Origin: GWE2-42-39 sp963662895 | Lineage (GTDB): Bacteria > Bacteroidota > Bacteroidia > Bacteroidales > Prolixibacteraceae | Direction of reading: 5' to 3' | Assembly (NCBI GenBank): GCA_963662895.1 | Contig: OY759982.1 | Coordinates: 1,798,001 to 1,862,000, forward strand | Length of the DNA: 64,000 nt | Shown here: positions 52,340-60,763 of the stretch, in pieces | Layout: each line of letters starts with the position of its first letter | Numbering within the stretch: position 1 is the first letter of the stretch | Translations under genes and position numbers: made by a program | The notes under the pieces: model-generated | Seen by the model: the letters and a program-made list of their open reading frames with translations, nothing else | Database searches by the model: none | What the model was told of the DNA's origin: nothing

Positions 52340-52600
52340 TTATTCAGTTGCTTCTTCTTCCGTATTTTCTTCCTTCTTCCTCCTCTTCCCCTGTAAATAG
52401 CTATAGCTAAACCCGTAGGTACGCAGGATGCGGCGCTGGTTCGAAGCGGTGCTTTTGCGTAAGGTAAAACGCAGGGGATCGGCTATTTCACGGATCAGTT
52501 CATAGGCTTCCGTACAACTGGTGTCCTGTTTTTTATGTTTTCGAAGCCGAACCAGACGGCTGAAAAACGAAGAAGAGTGTTGCTTACGGGTATTTTTCAT
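52340..52600 (-). CDS. Small basic protein of unknown function
   Basis: 86 residues, strongly basic with an acidic tail (KRRKKEENTEEEATE). No family recognised. Its 5' end (MKNTRKQHSSSFFSRLVRLR) recurs in a degenerate copy at 54111-54179, which suggests it is a real gene or at least a conserved unit. It starts directly beside, and divergent from, a candidate small RNA promoter. Confidence 0.5.
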   Translation of the reverse strand: MKNTRKQHSSSFFSRLVRLRKHKKQDTSCTEAYELIREIADPLRFTLRKSTASNQRRILRTYGFSYSYLQGKRRKKEENTEEEATE

Positions 52601-52681
52601 ATCTTTGTTTTTATGGGAACTGCTATTCCCTGTTTTAAAATTTAACTCAAAGCCTCTGCGGTTATCCCGCAGGGGTTTTTT
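52600..52681 (+). ncRNA. Candidate ~70-nt small RNA, copy 1 (promoter, hairpin, terminator)
   Basis: A perfect TAnnTTTG box (TATCTTTG, 52600-52607) with TTG 17 bases upstream (52580-52582). A transcript from about 52614 would start with hairpin GGGAA/TTCCC (52615-52630), continue through an unpaired AU-rich stretch, and end in a 9-bp terminator stem with one G-U pair (52653-52661 with 52667-52675) and TTTTTT. The copy at 54179-54260 differs by only a few bases in the RNA part, and its changes leave both stems intact. Divergent from the small gene at 52340-52600. Confidence 0.6.
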
Positions 52682-52691
52682 AGTATGTAAT

Positions 52692-53679
52692 TCGAATCAA
52701 GAGTTAAATAGCTAATGTTATAAAAGCTGCGGCTAATCTTCCAAAAGCATGTACCATTAATCCTTTTGTAGACCTAACTTTGCTTGCCTTTTGGATATCG
52801 GCCTTTTCAATCAGCCAATTAAAAATTGCTTCAACCGGTTGTCTGACTTTGGAAACGGCAGTTGAGAAAAAATCATCAGCTGCTTTTATCCTTTGCTTTA
52901 TCACATCAGTCATTCCCTTAACAGCTTTGACCGGTGCAAGTGTTTCTGAATTCTGGTGTTTCAACATGTACAGATTTAGTTCGTTCACAAAGTATATTTT
53001 ATCACCAAAGAAAGTCCTGTTCTCAATTGCTGACCAGGCTTCTTTAAATACGGTCAAATCATTGACCGAAGCTGGGGTGAACAATATTTGTTCCGGATGG
53101 GGCAGTTTTCCAATACGCCGAAAACCTAACAGGTGCAGCTTAAGCCCATAATAATACATCCCTTTGGTCGAACAATACCCCTTGTCTGTTATCTCCCTTG
53201 CAACCTTGCCCGAACGCTTGCCTGAACAGGTTATGATTGGCATGGAGTCCAATAAGCTTTGGTCAAACAGGCAATCATCCGGCTGAAAATCTGCAAGTAG
53301 AATTTCAATGAGCCTGGTAAAAGCACCTCCCAGTCTGTTCAACCGATTGTTGAACGCCTGATAGCTACCTAACTTTGGAAACCACGACATTAGGTATTCT
53401 GATGCAAAGCGGTGGATGTGCTTTGTTGTCCTATGCCCTTCATGGTGCATCGTGTACAAGTATATGGTCATAATCTCCTGGTCTGTAAATTCCGGCTCAT
53501 TGTTATTGCTGGACCTTTCACAATAAAATTGAAGTTCTTCAAATTTATCACATACATAAAAGTAAATTCTTACTAACTTGTCGTCCTTATCTCTGGAAAT
53601 CATATCTGATTGTCAATTCGTAACTGACTCCAAGATACTGATTTTCAGAGATTAATGCAAAATTTACTGCTTGATATTC
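52692..53679 (-). mobile_element. Probable ~1-kb insertion sequence
   Basis: Imperfect inverted repeats flank the transposase: GAATCAAGAGTTAAATAG at 52692-52709 and, on the other strand, GAATATCAAGCAGTAAAT at 53662-53679. The length suits IS982-type elements. No target duplication was found, so the ends are uncertain. It lies between the two copies of a duplicated ~140-bp segment. Confidence 0.5.
52704..53603 (-). CDS. DDE transposase, IS982-like
   Basis: 299 residues, intact. The N terminus (FTDQEIMTIYLYTMHHEGHR, SYQAFNNRLNRL) is the helical region of IS982-like enzymes. Catalytic acids: Asp in DQSLLDSMPIITCSGKRSGK, Asp in FFGDKIYFVN, Glu in RQPVEAIFNWLIEKADIQ. YGLKLHLLGFRRIGKLPHPE is the typical strand between the first two. 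An IS4/IS5-group assignment cannot be excluded. The stop lies only ~12 bases inside the proposed left end. Confidence 0.8.
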   Translation of the reverse strand: MISRDKDDKLVRIYFYVCDKFEELQFYCERSSNNNEPEFTDQEIMTIYLYTMHHEGHRTTKHIHRFASEYLMSWFPKLGSYQAFNNRLNRLGGAFTRLIEILLADFQPDDCLFDQSLLDSMPIITCSGKRSGKVAREITDKGYCSTKGMYYYGLKLHLLGFRRIGKLPHPEQILFTPASVNDLTVFKEAWSAIENRTFFGDKIYFVNELNLYMLKHQNSETLAPVKAVKGMTDVIKQRIKAADDFFSTAVSKVRQPVEAIFNWLIEKADIQKASKVRSTKGLMVHAFGRLAAAFITLAI

Positions 53680-54110
53680 AACTATTTAATGAACTTTTTT
53701 TATATTGTTTTCAACCCTTGATTCGCATATGTACTATATTTCGCATTCTCCTTTTTATTCCGGGCAGTTCTCCTTTTCGCTCTTCGGAGAACATTATTCC
53801 CGGAGAGGAAATAGGTTACTCCAGATGCCGGAGCAGTATGCTCCCGAAGCTGGGGCAGTATGCTCCGGGAACAGGAGCACGGCTCTCCCGGTAACGGAAG
53901 TAGTCTTAACTGCAAAAAATAGAATAATACATCATTGTCCATCATTTTTGTTTTAATGTTTCTCTACATAGGTTTGTTCTGTAATGACAGATTTTATTAG
54001 ACCTTGATTAAAATATTCAGAGAGGGTCATGCCGTTTTACCGGATGAACAGGAACAGATCGTGGCTATTGGGTTTCAATGTGAGTAATAGCCTTTGGTAT
54101 AAACCAGTTT
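53680..54110. other. Gene-free spacer with possible coding debris
   Basis: No intact gene. At ~54019-54087 a short open stretch (REGHAVLPDEQEQIVAIGFQ then CE and stop) looks like the end of a broken gene, but I cannot assign it. The rest apart from the triple hairpin at 53830 is AT-rich and featureless. Confidence 0.35.
53830..53888. repeat. Three tandem hairpins with ~22-bp period
   Basis: GGAGC-AGTAT-GCTCC at 53830-53844, GGGGC-AGTAT-GCTCC at 53852-53866 and a looser GGAGC/GCTC(T)CC at 53874-53888. The three units are similar in sequence and each can fold alone. GC-rich compared with its surroundings. Function unknown. Confidence 0.7.
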
Positions 54111-54179
54111 TTAATGTTTCTGTAGCCGAATCTGACGGCTAAAAAACGAAGAAGTGTGTTTTTTATAGGTATTTTTCAT
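54111..54179 (-). pseudogene. Truncated copy of the small basic protein gene
   Basis: Reads MKNTYKKHTSSFFSRQIRLQ, KH and then TAA, matching the first 22 residues of the 86-residue protein at 52340-52600 (MKNTRKQHSSSFFSRLVRLR, KH). It is part of the duplicated ~140-bp segment (54111-54261 against about 52534-52682). Confidence 0.75.
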
Positions 54180-54260
54180 ATCTTTGCCTTTATGGGAACT
54201 GCTATTCCCTGTTTTAAAATTTAACTCAGAGCCTCTGCGGTTATTCCGCAGGGGTTTTTT
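54179..54260 (+). ncRNA. Candidate ~70-nt small RNA, copy 2
   Basis: Same layout as copy 1: TATCTTTG at 54179-54186, hairpin GGGAA/TTCCC from 54194, terminator stem 54232-54240 with 54246-54254, then TTTTTT. The upstream TTG of copy 1 is TTT here, so the promoter may be weaker. RNA-part bases are better kept than the neighbouring gene fragment, which has become a pseudogene. Confidence 0.58.
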
Positions 54261-54632
54261 AGTTATGTACTGTTCATATTTCGTACTTTTCTTTAAAATT
54301 CATAGAACATAAATTATTTATCATCCTTTTAAAATCGTATGCTACATGTAAAATAATCGATATGGTGTTTTTTGACATAAGAAAGGTATGAAATTTAGTT
54401 ATAAAAAGAAATAAGAAATTATAAAAATCATGAATTCCCCAAATTGGATGACAATAAACATGGGACAGATTGCTTCGTCGTCGCAGCACAGGAGGGGAGG
54501 AGATTTAGAATTGAACAGCCCTGCTGTCAAAGTAGAATTTATTTGTTTTTCTATACAAAATTCCTAAATTATACCAGATTAAGTATAAATATGGTATTCA
54601 TGACTTTTTACTGTTAATTTTAAAGAACATTA
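54261..54632. other. Gene-free AT-rich region before the exopolysaccharide operon
   Basis: About 370 bases with no convincing gene or repeat. A 71-codon minus frame (54274-54489) shows no recognisable features and is probably chance. Confidence 0.5.
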
Positions 54633-54663
54633 TTTGTTGACCAGGAAAAATAGATTATCTTTT
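54633..54663 (+). promoter_or_regulatory. Promoter of the exopolysaccharide operon
   Basis: TTTG at 54633-54636, 19 bases, then TATCTTTT at 54656-54663 (one mismatch to TAnnTTTG). The first gene starts 20 bases downstream. Confidence 0.6.
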
Positions 54664-54683
54664 CTACATTATTTTATTTTAAT

Positions 54684-55433
54684 ATGAAACAGATAGGTAT
54701 AATAATCGCAGGTATTCTGTTTTTTGAATTCTCACTAAAGACAATTGCACAGGAGAATGATCAATTTGATTTTTTAAATGACGATATAAGCACCATGTTG
54801 GTGCCATTGGGTGTAATGATCGATTCGGCCCTGGTACATGATCCATATGTGCGTTTTCGCGATTTACAGCTAGTGGTCAACCAGTGCAAACTTAAAGCAG
54901 AGCAATCGCAATGGATGCGTAATGTAGGGTTTCAGTCCGACGTTCGATACGGTACATTTGATAATTTTTCAACCAATACCTCAGAAGGACAAACTCCATC
55001 CGTGATCTCGACCAGAACTGATCAGACTAATTATGGAATTGGAGCCTACATTAAATTTCCGGTTTTTGATCTGGTGAGCCGTAAAAATCAGATCACCCTT
55101 GCCCAAACAGAACTTGAACAGGCCGAGAGCATGGCCCGGGTTCAGCGAAAAGAAGTTCGTGAACTGGTGATAAAACAATACCATGATTTGATTCTGAAAC
55201 AGCGCTTATTAAAAATCAGGAGTAAATACATGGAATTGGCCCGTATAAATTTCATGATGGTTGAAAAAGAATTTCAGAATGGAGTCGTTGACATCACTGA
55301 ATATGCAAGGATTTCTGAAATAAAAACAAGGGCCGAATCTGATTTTGAAATAGCCCGTACAGAATTTATTACAACTTACCTGATCCTGGAGGAAATTGTA
55401 GGTTTTAAGTTTAACCTGGTAAATATTCAATGA
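54684..55433 (+). CDS. TolC-like outer-membrane protein, short form
   Basis: 249 residues with a signal peptide (ILFFEFSLKTIAQE). It contains one set of long coiled-coil helices (LAQTELEQAESMARVQRKEV, QYHDLILKQRLLKIRSKYME, YARISEIKTRAESDFEIART) like an outer-membrane efflux protein, but is about half the normal TolC length of ~430. It opens the operon and lies 7 bases before the Wzz-like gene, so it probably belongs to the polysaccharide export path. Whether it forms a pore alone is doubtful. Confidence 0.7.
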   Translation: MKQIGIIIAGILFFEFSLKTIAQENDQFDFLNDDISTMLVPLGVMIDSALVHDPYVRFRDLQLVVNQCKLKAEQSQWMRNVGFQSDVRYGTFDNFSTNTSEGQTPSVISTRTDQTNYGIGAYIKFPVFDLVSRKNQITLAQTELEQAESMARVQRKEVRELVIKQYHDLILKQRLLKIRSKYMELARINFMMVEKEFQNGVVDITEYARISEIKTRAESDFEIARTEFITTYLILEEIVGFKFNLVNIQ

Positions 55434-55440
55434 AAAAAAC

Positions 55441-57912
55441 ATGAAATTAATCGATTTTATCCGGCTAATTCGAAAACACCTTGTACTTTTGGTACTTGCG
55501 CCCATGTTACTTGCTGCGTTGGTGATAATCATGACCCTTCATCCCAATTTTAAATATGCATCGGAAACTACATTGTATACCGGGATTGCAAGTGGTAATG
55601 GCGTGGAAATGAATAAATCGTTTAATTATTTCACGACCAATACTGCATTTGACAACCTGATTAATATTGTAAAATCGAGAAAAACCCAGCAGGAAGTTGC
55701 TATTCGGCTTTTAAGCCTGCACCTGATGCTGGATAAGCCCGATCCGAAATACGTTTCAGCAAAATCGTACGACAAACTAAAACAGATTACCCCTTCTTAC
55801 ATTTACTCTTATGTAGTTAAGGATGTTAACAAGGAGGATAGTATACCTGTTAATGGTACCGGACCTGAAAAAGAGGAAACATTGAGTCAGTCTCATTATT
55901 TTTCGATCAAAGCAGATGTTGAGCCTGTTGAGATTCCTTATTATTTGAACAGGGCTGCCTACGAGCAAACGGTTGAAAACCTGACAAAGCTTATGGAAAG
56001 CAGCGATACAAATTTCGTTTATGATTTGCTGAATTATCCTAACCCGCATTATTCATATAAAGAATTATCTGAGATTAAAGTGCAACGCATTGCCAATAGC
56101 GACTTGGTTCAGATCAGATATGAAACCGATGATCCGGGTATTTGTCAGCAAACCCTTTTAATATTGACAAATGTTTGTATTCGAAATTACCGGGATATAA
56201 AGGAAAACCGCTCGAATGCAGTGGTAAAATATTTTGAGCAACAGTTGCAGCAGGCCTCGGTAGAATTGCGTGAAGCGGAAAATAAATTGCTGCAATTCAA
56301 TAAAGATAACAAGATCATTAATTACTATGAGCAGAGTAAAGCAGTTGCGATTGTCAAGGAAGATCTGGATGTAGACTACAATAAGCAGCGTATGAAACTG
56401 GCAGGGATCCAGGCTGCCATTCAGCGACTGGAAGAAAAGATGGGAATCCAGGAACAAATTCAGATGAAAAGCTCTGAGATCATGGAGTTAAAAAGCCGTT
56501 TGAGCGAAGTTGATTATAAAATTGCCAGGTCTGACGTTTTGGGCACAACCGATCAGGAACAGGAAAATACTGATCAGTTGAAAAAGGAAGAAGAAATGCT
56601 GAAAACCCGAATCAAGGAGGCAGTAAGCGAGCTGTATTCCTACGGGAATACTATGGAGGGGGTTCCTTTAAAAGTAATACTGAATGACTGGATTGAGAAT
56701 GTGATTGAGGCCGAGAATGTTAAAGCAGGCCTTGATGTGCTGAAAGAACGGATCAGGGAATTTGAGCAGCAATATTCTATTTATGCGCCGGCCGGCGCTA
56801 ACATCAAGCGCATCGAACGCGAAATTTCGGTCTCGGAACAAGAGTTTCTTGAGATATTGCACGGACTGAACCTTGCCAAACTGAAGATGCAGGATAATGA
56901 ACTTTCTTCGAACATTAAAGTTGTTGACAAACCGTTTTTCCCGATCTCCCCGATCCCGACAAAACGTAAGATACTGGTTCTTCTGGCTGCCATACTTGGT
57001 TTTGTTTTTGTTTTATCGCTCATCATTGTAACCGAATATTTTGACCAATCGTTACGAAACCTGACCCATGCAACAAAGGTTTTAAAATTGAATGCCCTGG
57101 GACTGGTACCTAAAATACTGATGAAGGTACCTGGTATCCCGCTTTCCTCAATTACTACCCGATTGACAGAAATTATCATTCAGCATATTGAATTAGAATT
57201 CAGGGTAAATGGGAAGAGTAAACCTGTAAAAACCATTTTGTTTTTCAGCACCCACCCTTTTGAAGGAAAAACGGTTATCGCCGGGAACCTCGCACTTCAG
57301 TTAAAAAACAGAGGGAAAAATGTTTTATTCCTGAATTATGCTGATAAATCGGTTTCAAAGGATTTTAAAGAAGGTGCCAATGCCTCAGTTTTTTCCGGGG
57401 GTAACTCGGCAGTCTCACGAAACAAATCATCGGTAATCAGCAGGTTGCTGGGCTATCCGGATAACCGGATTGATTTTGCCAATGCTTTCTTAAAAGACCC
57501 GGAGGAATATTTGGAAAAAAATGAATACATAAAATATCCGTTCGATCAAAAGTTGCCGGATCTGGATTCGTTACTCAATTATGCCCGTTCCGTTTCCGGG
57601 AATGAATTGCCTGAGTATGTTTTGATTGAGATTCCGGCTATTTTGAATCATCCCTATGCAGCCGGATTAATTTCCGGAATTGATTTGTCTGTGTTGATTT
57701 GCCGGGCGAACCGTGTCTGGACAGAGGCAGATCAGAGCGCATTGGATAGCTTGTTAAAGCTGAAGGAAAATAGTTGTTCATATATTTTAAACGGGGTCGA
57801 GCTTCAGGTTGTTGAGTCAGTGCTTGGCGAATTGCCCCGTAAACGCAGTTGGTTACGAAGGGCAGTTAAACGGCTGGTATTGTTTCAGTTTTTATCGAAA
57901 AATCATTTGTAA
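55441..57912 (+). CDS. Wzz/Wzc-like polysaccharide co-polymerase with degenerate kinase-like domain
   Basis: 823 residues. A Wzz domain with membrane helices at ~15-35 and ~515-537 (FPISPIPTKRKILVLLAAIL is the usual Pro-rich motif before the second helix). A long periplasmic coiled coil lies between (~255-500). The C-terminal cytoplasmic domain keeps a Walker A-like motif (FFSTHPFEGKTVIAGNLA, ~600) but Walker A' is FLNYADKS rather than the usual hydrophobic-Asp-x-Asp, and no tyrosine cluster is seen at the C terminus. It should control chain length and couple synthesis to export; active tyrosine kinase function is doubtful. Confidence 0.85.
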   Translation: MKLIDFIRLIRKHLVLLVLAPMLLAALVIIMTLHPNFKYASETTLYTGIASGNGVEMNKSFNYFTTNTAFDNLINIVKSRKTQQEVAIRLLSLHLMLDKPDPKYVSAKSYDKLKQITPSYIYSYVVKDVNKEDSIPVNGTGPEKEETLSQSHYFSIKADVEPVEIPYYLNRAAYEQTVENLTKLMESSDTNFVYDLLNYPNPHYSYKELSEIKVQRIANSDLVQIRYETDDPGICQQTLLILTNVCIRNYRDIKENRSNAVVKYFEQQLQQASVELREAENKLLQFNKDNKIINYYEQSKAVAIVKEDLDVDYNKQRMKLAGIQAAIQRLEEKMGIQEQIQMKSSEIMELKSRLSEVDYKIARSDVLGTTDQEQENTDQLKKEEEMLKTRIKEAVSELYSYGNTMEGVPLKVILNDWIENVIEAENVKAGLDVLKERIREFEQQYSIYAPAGANIKRIEREISVSEQEFLEILHGLNLAKLKMQDNELSSNIKVVDKPFFPISPIPTKRKILVLLAAILGFVFVLSLIIVTEYFDQSLRNLTHATKVLKLNALGLVPKILMKVPGIPLSSITTRLTEIIIQHIELEFRVNGKSKPVKTILFFSTHPFEGKTVIAGNLALQLKNRGKNVLFLNYADKSVSKDFKEGANASVFSGGNSAVSRNKSSVISRLLGYPDNRIDFANAFLKDPEEYLEKNEYIKYPFDQKLPDLDSLLNYARSVSGNELPEYVLIEIPAILNHPYAAGLISGIDLSVLICRANRVWTEADQSALDSLLKLKENSCSYILNGVELQVVESVLGELPRKRSWLRRAVKRLVLFQFLSKNHL

Positions 57913-57921
57913 TACCGACGA

Positions 57922-59277
57922 ATGTTAGGCAAGATAATCAGGGAGGATAATTTTTTATCGCTGGCCGGGAACCTGGTCATCGCACTCTTTGGTTTTGCTG
58001 GTTTTGCTCTAATAGCCCGAAGTTTTACCCCGAACGTATTTGGCGAATGGGTCATCTTTATTTCATCCGGGGCCTTTATTGAAATGTTCCGGTTTGGAAT
58101 TACGAATACGGCTGTGGTCCGGTATTTATCCGGGGCCAAAGACGATCGGTATAAACTTATTGGATCAAACGGACTTATCGGACTGGTGGCTACGGTATTC
58201 ATCGTGATTGTGTTGGTAATTTGCAATGTTTTGTTTCCTGAACCTATCCGGAATGCCGGATATGGCATATTTTTTACCTGGTATCCATTGCTTGCTTTTA
58301 TCAACCTTCCCTACAACACGGCACTGGTCATTTTGCAAGCTGATTTGAAATTTGGAAAAATTTTTCTGATAAAACTTATTAATAGCGGAGGGTTCTTCCT
58401 CGTTCTGTTGCTAAATTATCTGTTTCTGCGGATGACATTAACCCAACTGGTTTGGGCGTTACTAACCATCAATCTGATTAGTTCAGCTATTTGTATGCTA
58501 CTTGGCTGGGACGGATTTATGTACCTGGGAAAAGCCAGCAGGCAAACCACCAAACTTCTTCTGAATTTCGGGAAATATACCACTTTTACATTAATAGGGA
58601 CCAACCTGTTACGAAGTGCTGACACATTGATTATAAGTCTTAGTCCACTGGGAACAGCGGCGGTCGCATTATACAGCATCCCCTTGAAACTGACAGAGAT
58701 TCAACAAATTCCTTTGCGAAGTTTTGTGGCTACAGCCTTCCCGAAAATGTCGAAAGCGAGCATTCAGGGAAAAATCAGGGAAGTGAAAAATTTATTCTAT
58801 ACCTATTCAGGGGCAATGACCTACCTCTTCGTTGGAATCAGTTTATTCACCTTTTTGTTTGCCCGTTTTTTTGTTTTGGTGCTGGGGGGCAGTCAATATC
58901 TGGAAGTTGATCCTGTGACCGGTTTTAATACTGTTTTAATTGTTCAGATATTTTCGGTATACGGACTTTTGCTCCCGATCGATCGTATGACCGGAATAAG
59001 CCTTGACAGCATTAACCGGCCTGGCAAAAATGCAATTAAAGTTTTTATTATGGTCGCTTTTAATATTATTGGTGATATTGTTGCCATCTTTATTTTTAAA
59101 TCGCTGGCAATGGTCGCTGTTGCTTCTATTGTGTTTACGATGGTGGGGATTCTTGTCGGTTTTTATTTTTTAAGCAGGGAATTGTCGCTTGAGTATTCGC
59201 ATATTTTTTCAGAAGGAATAGTTTTTTACCGGAACCTGTTTTCAAAATTGAAGATTTTAAAACCACTTAATACGTAA
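57922..59277 (+). CDS. Oligosaccharide flippase, Wzx/MATE-like
   Basis: 451 residues with about 12-14 predicted membrane helices (for example ALFGFAGFALIARSFTPNVF near the N terminus, the common start of this family: GNLVIALFGFAGF followed by FGEWVIFISSG). It flips lipid-linked repeat units across the inner membrane. It starts 9 bases after the Wzz-like gene and 14 bases before the polymerase gene. Confidence 0.88.
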   Translation: MLGKIIREDNFLSLAGNLVIALFGFAGFALIARSFTPNVFGEWVIFISSGAFIEMFRFGITNTAVVRYLSGAKDDRYKLIGSNGLIGLVATVFIVIVLVICNVLFPEPIRNAGYGIFFTWYPLLAFINLPYNTALVILQADLKFGKIFLIKLINSGGFFLVLLLNYLFLRMTLTQLVWALLTINLISSAICMLLGWDGFMYLGKASRQTTKLLLNFGKYTTFTLIGTNLLRSADTLIISLSPLGTAAVALYSIPLKLTEIQQIPLRSFVATAFPKMSKASIQGKIREVKNLFYTYSGAMTYLFVGISLFTFLFARFFVLVLGGSQYLEVDPVTGFNTVLIVQIFSVYGLLLPIDRMTGISLDSINRPGKNAIKVFIMVAFNIIGDIVAIFIFKSLAMVAVASIVFTMVGILVGFYFLSRELSLEYSHIFSEGIVFYRNLFSKLKILKPLNT

Positions 59278-59291
59278 TAATTTAGTTTGAA

Positions 59292-60758
59292 ATGAAATTC
59301 GAGGGTAACCCATACGAACGGCTGATTGGTTCCGACCGGTTGAAATCACCACTACTGCTGGCCGCAACAGTGGTTTTTTTCTTGATTTCTGCTTTTGCTA
59401 TTGTGTATTGGGGAATGGTTGCCGGAATTGTCTTGTTCTCAATCCCGTTTATTTTAGCCTATGTTTATTTTCTTCTGAAGAACCCTGCAATCGGGTTATT
59501 CACAGCAGTTATAGTCGGTTTTATATCAATAGGCATTGGCCGTTACATCCCGGGAATTCCCATTGGACTAACCATGGATTGTATTCTGATCGCTACTTAC
59601 ATCGCTTTGTTCTTCAATAAGTTTTACGAAAAGATGGATTGGTCTCCGGTAAAAAAGGACATTACCTTACTGGCAACAATATGGTTCGGATATTCTGTAT
59701 TCGAATTATTCAATCCTGAAGCAAGTAGCCTTGCCGCCTGGTTTTCTGGTCGTGGAATTGGCCTTTATATGTTTCTGCTGGTTCCTTTAACTCTTTTGTA
59801 TATTGATGATCAGAAGAAACTCAACCTGTTTTTTTACATCTGGGGCATCTTCTCGATACTGGTTACACTGAAAGGAATAATGCAGGTTGAATGGGGGATT
59901 GATTATGCTGAACGGGCCTGGCTAAATGAGGGAAACTATAAAACACATATTATTTTTGGAAAATTACGTGCATTTTCTTTTTTAAGCGATGCCGGGCAGT
60001 TTGGTGCCAATCAGGCATATTCATCTGTAGTGGCCGGGATACTGGCCATTGGATTTAAAGACTGGCGGCGACGTATTTTTTTCGGGATCGTGGCATTGCT
60101 TGCTTTGTATGGAATGATAATTTCCGGCACCCGGGGGGCAATGAGTGTGCCAATTGCCGGCATGGGGTTGTTTATAATTCTCAGGAAAAACAAAACGATG
60201 CTGATCGGGGGTATCATCATATTGCTGGCAGTTATTTATTTCTTCAAATTTACCACTATTGGGCAGGGAAGTTACTATATACGGCGCATGCGGACTGCTT
60301 TTGATCTTAATGATGCTTCGTTGCAGGTTCGACTTCAGAATCAAAGAATATTAAGGGCCTATATGGCTACCCGTCCTTTTGGGGGAGGAATAGGGCACGG
60401 AGGAGTTAAAGCCCAGCGTTATTTGCCCAATGCTTTCCTCTCGCAAGTCCCTACCGATAGTTGGTATGTATTAATCTGGGTTGAACAGGGAATTGTTGGC
60501 CTTATCCTGCATCTTTTCATTTTATTTTATGTCCTGATAAAATCATCATACAAAATTATGTTTCGAATACGGGACCCAATATTAAAAATGAAATTATCGG
60601 CTCTTGCATCCGGTATGTTTGGAGTGATGGTTGCATCTTACGGAAATGCAGTTTTGGGGCAAATGCCAACCAGCATTTTAATATATATTTCAATGGCTTT
60701 GTTATTGAATTCCGAAGTTTTCGACAAAGACCAGAAGTTAAATACAAGATTCGTCTAA
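59292..60758 (+). CDS. O-antigen polymerase/ligase-like membrane protein (Wzy/WaaL family)
   Basis: 488 residues, about 11-12 membrane helices. The long periplasmic loop is in the expected C-terminal half: GMIISGTRGAMSVPIAGM followed by QNQRILRAYMATRPFGGGIG and HGGVKAQRYLP, a pattern typical of the O-antigen ligase (Wzy_C) domain. In an operon with Wzx and Wzz a polymerase role is more likely than ligase. Sequence divergence in this family makes the exact product unpredictable. Confidence 0.85.
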   Translation: MKFEGNPYERLIGSDRLKSPLLLAATVVFFLISAFAIVYWGMVAGIVLFSIPFILAYVYFLLKNPAIGLFTAVIVGFISIGIGRYIPGIPIGLTMDCILIATYIALFFNKFYEKMDWSPVKKDITLLATIWFGYSVFELFNPEASSLAAWFSGRGIGLYMFLLVPLTLLYIDDQKKLNLFFYIWGIFSILVTLKGIMQVEWGIDYAERAWLNEGNYKTHIIFGKLRAFSFLSDAGQFGANQAYSSVVAGILAIGFKDWRRRIFFGIVALLALYGMIISGTRGAMSVPIAGMGLFIILRKNKTMLIGGIIILLAVIYFFKFTTIGQGSYYIRRMRTAFDLNDASLQVRLQNQRILRAYMATRPFGGGIGHGGVKAQRYLPNAFLSQVPTDSWYVLIWVEQGIVGLILHLFILFYVLIKSSYKIMFRIRDPILKMKLSALASGMFGVMVASYGNAVLGQMPTSILIYISMALLLNSEVFDKDQKLNTRFV

Positions 60759-60763
60759 ATCTT

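Noticed and set aside
54274..54489. 71-codon ORF in the spacer before the exopolysaccharide operon
   Set aside because: AT-rich, no motif or partner, and no sign of a promoter; judged chance.
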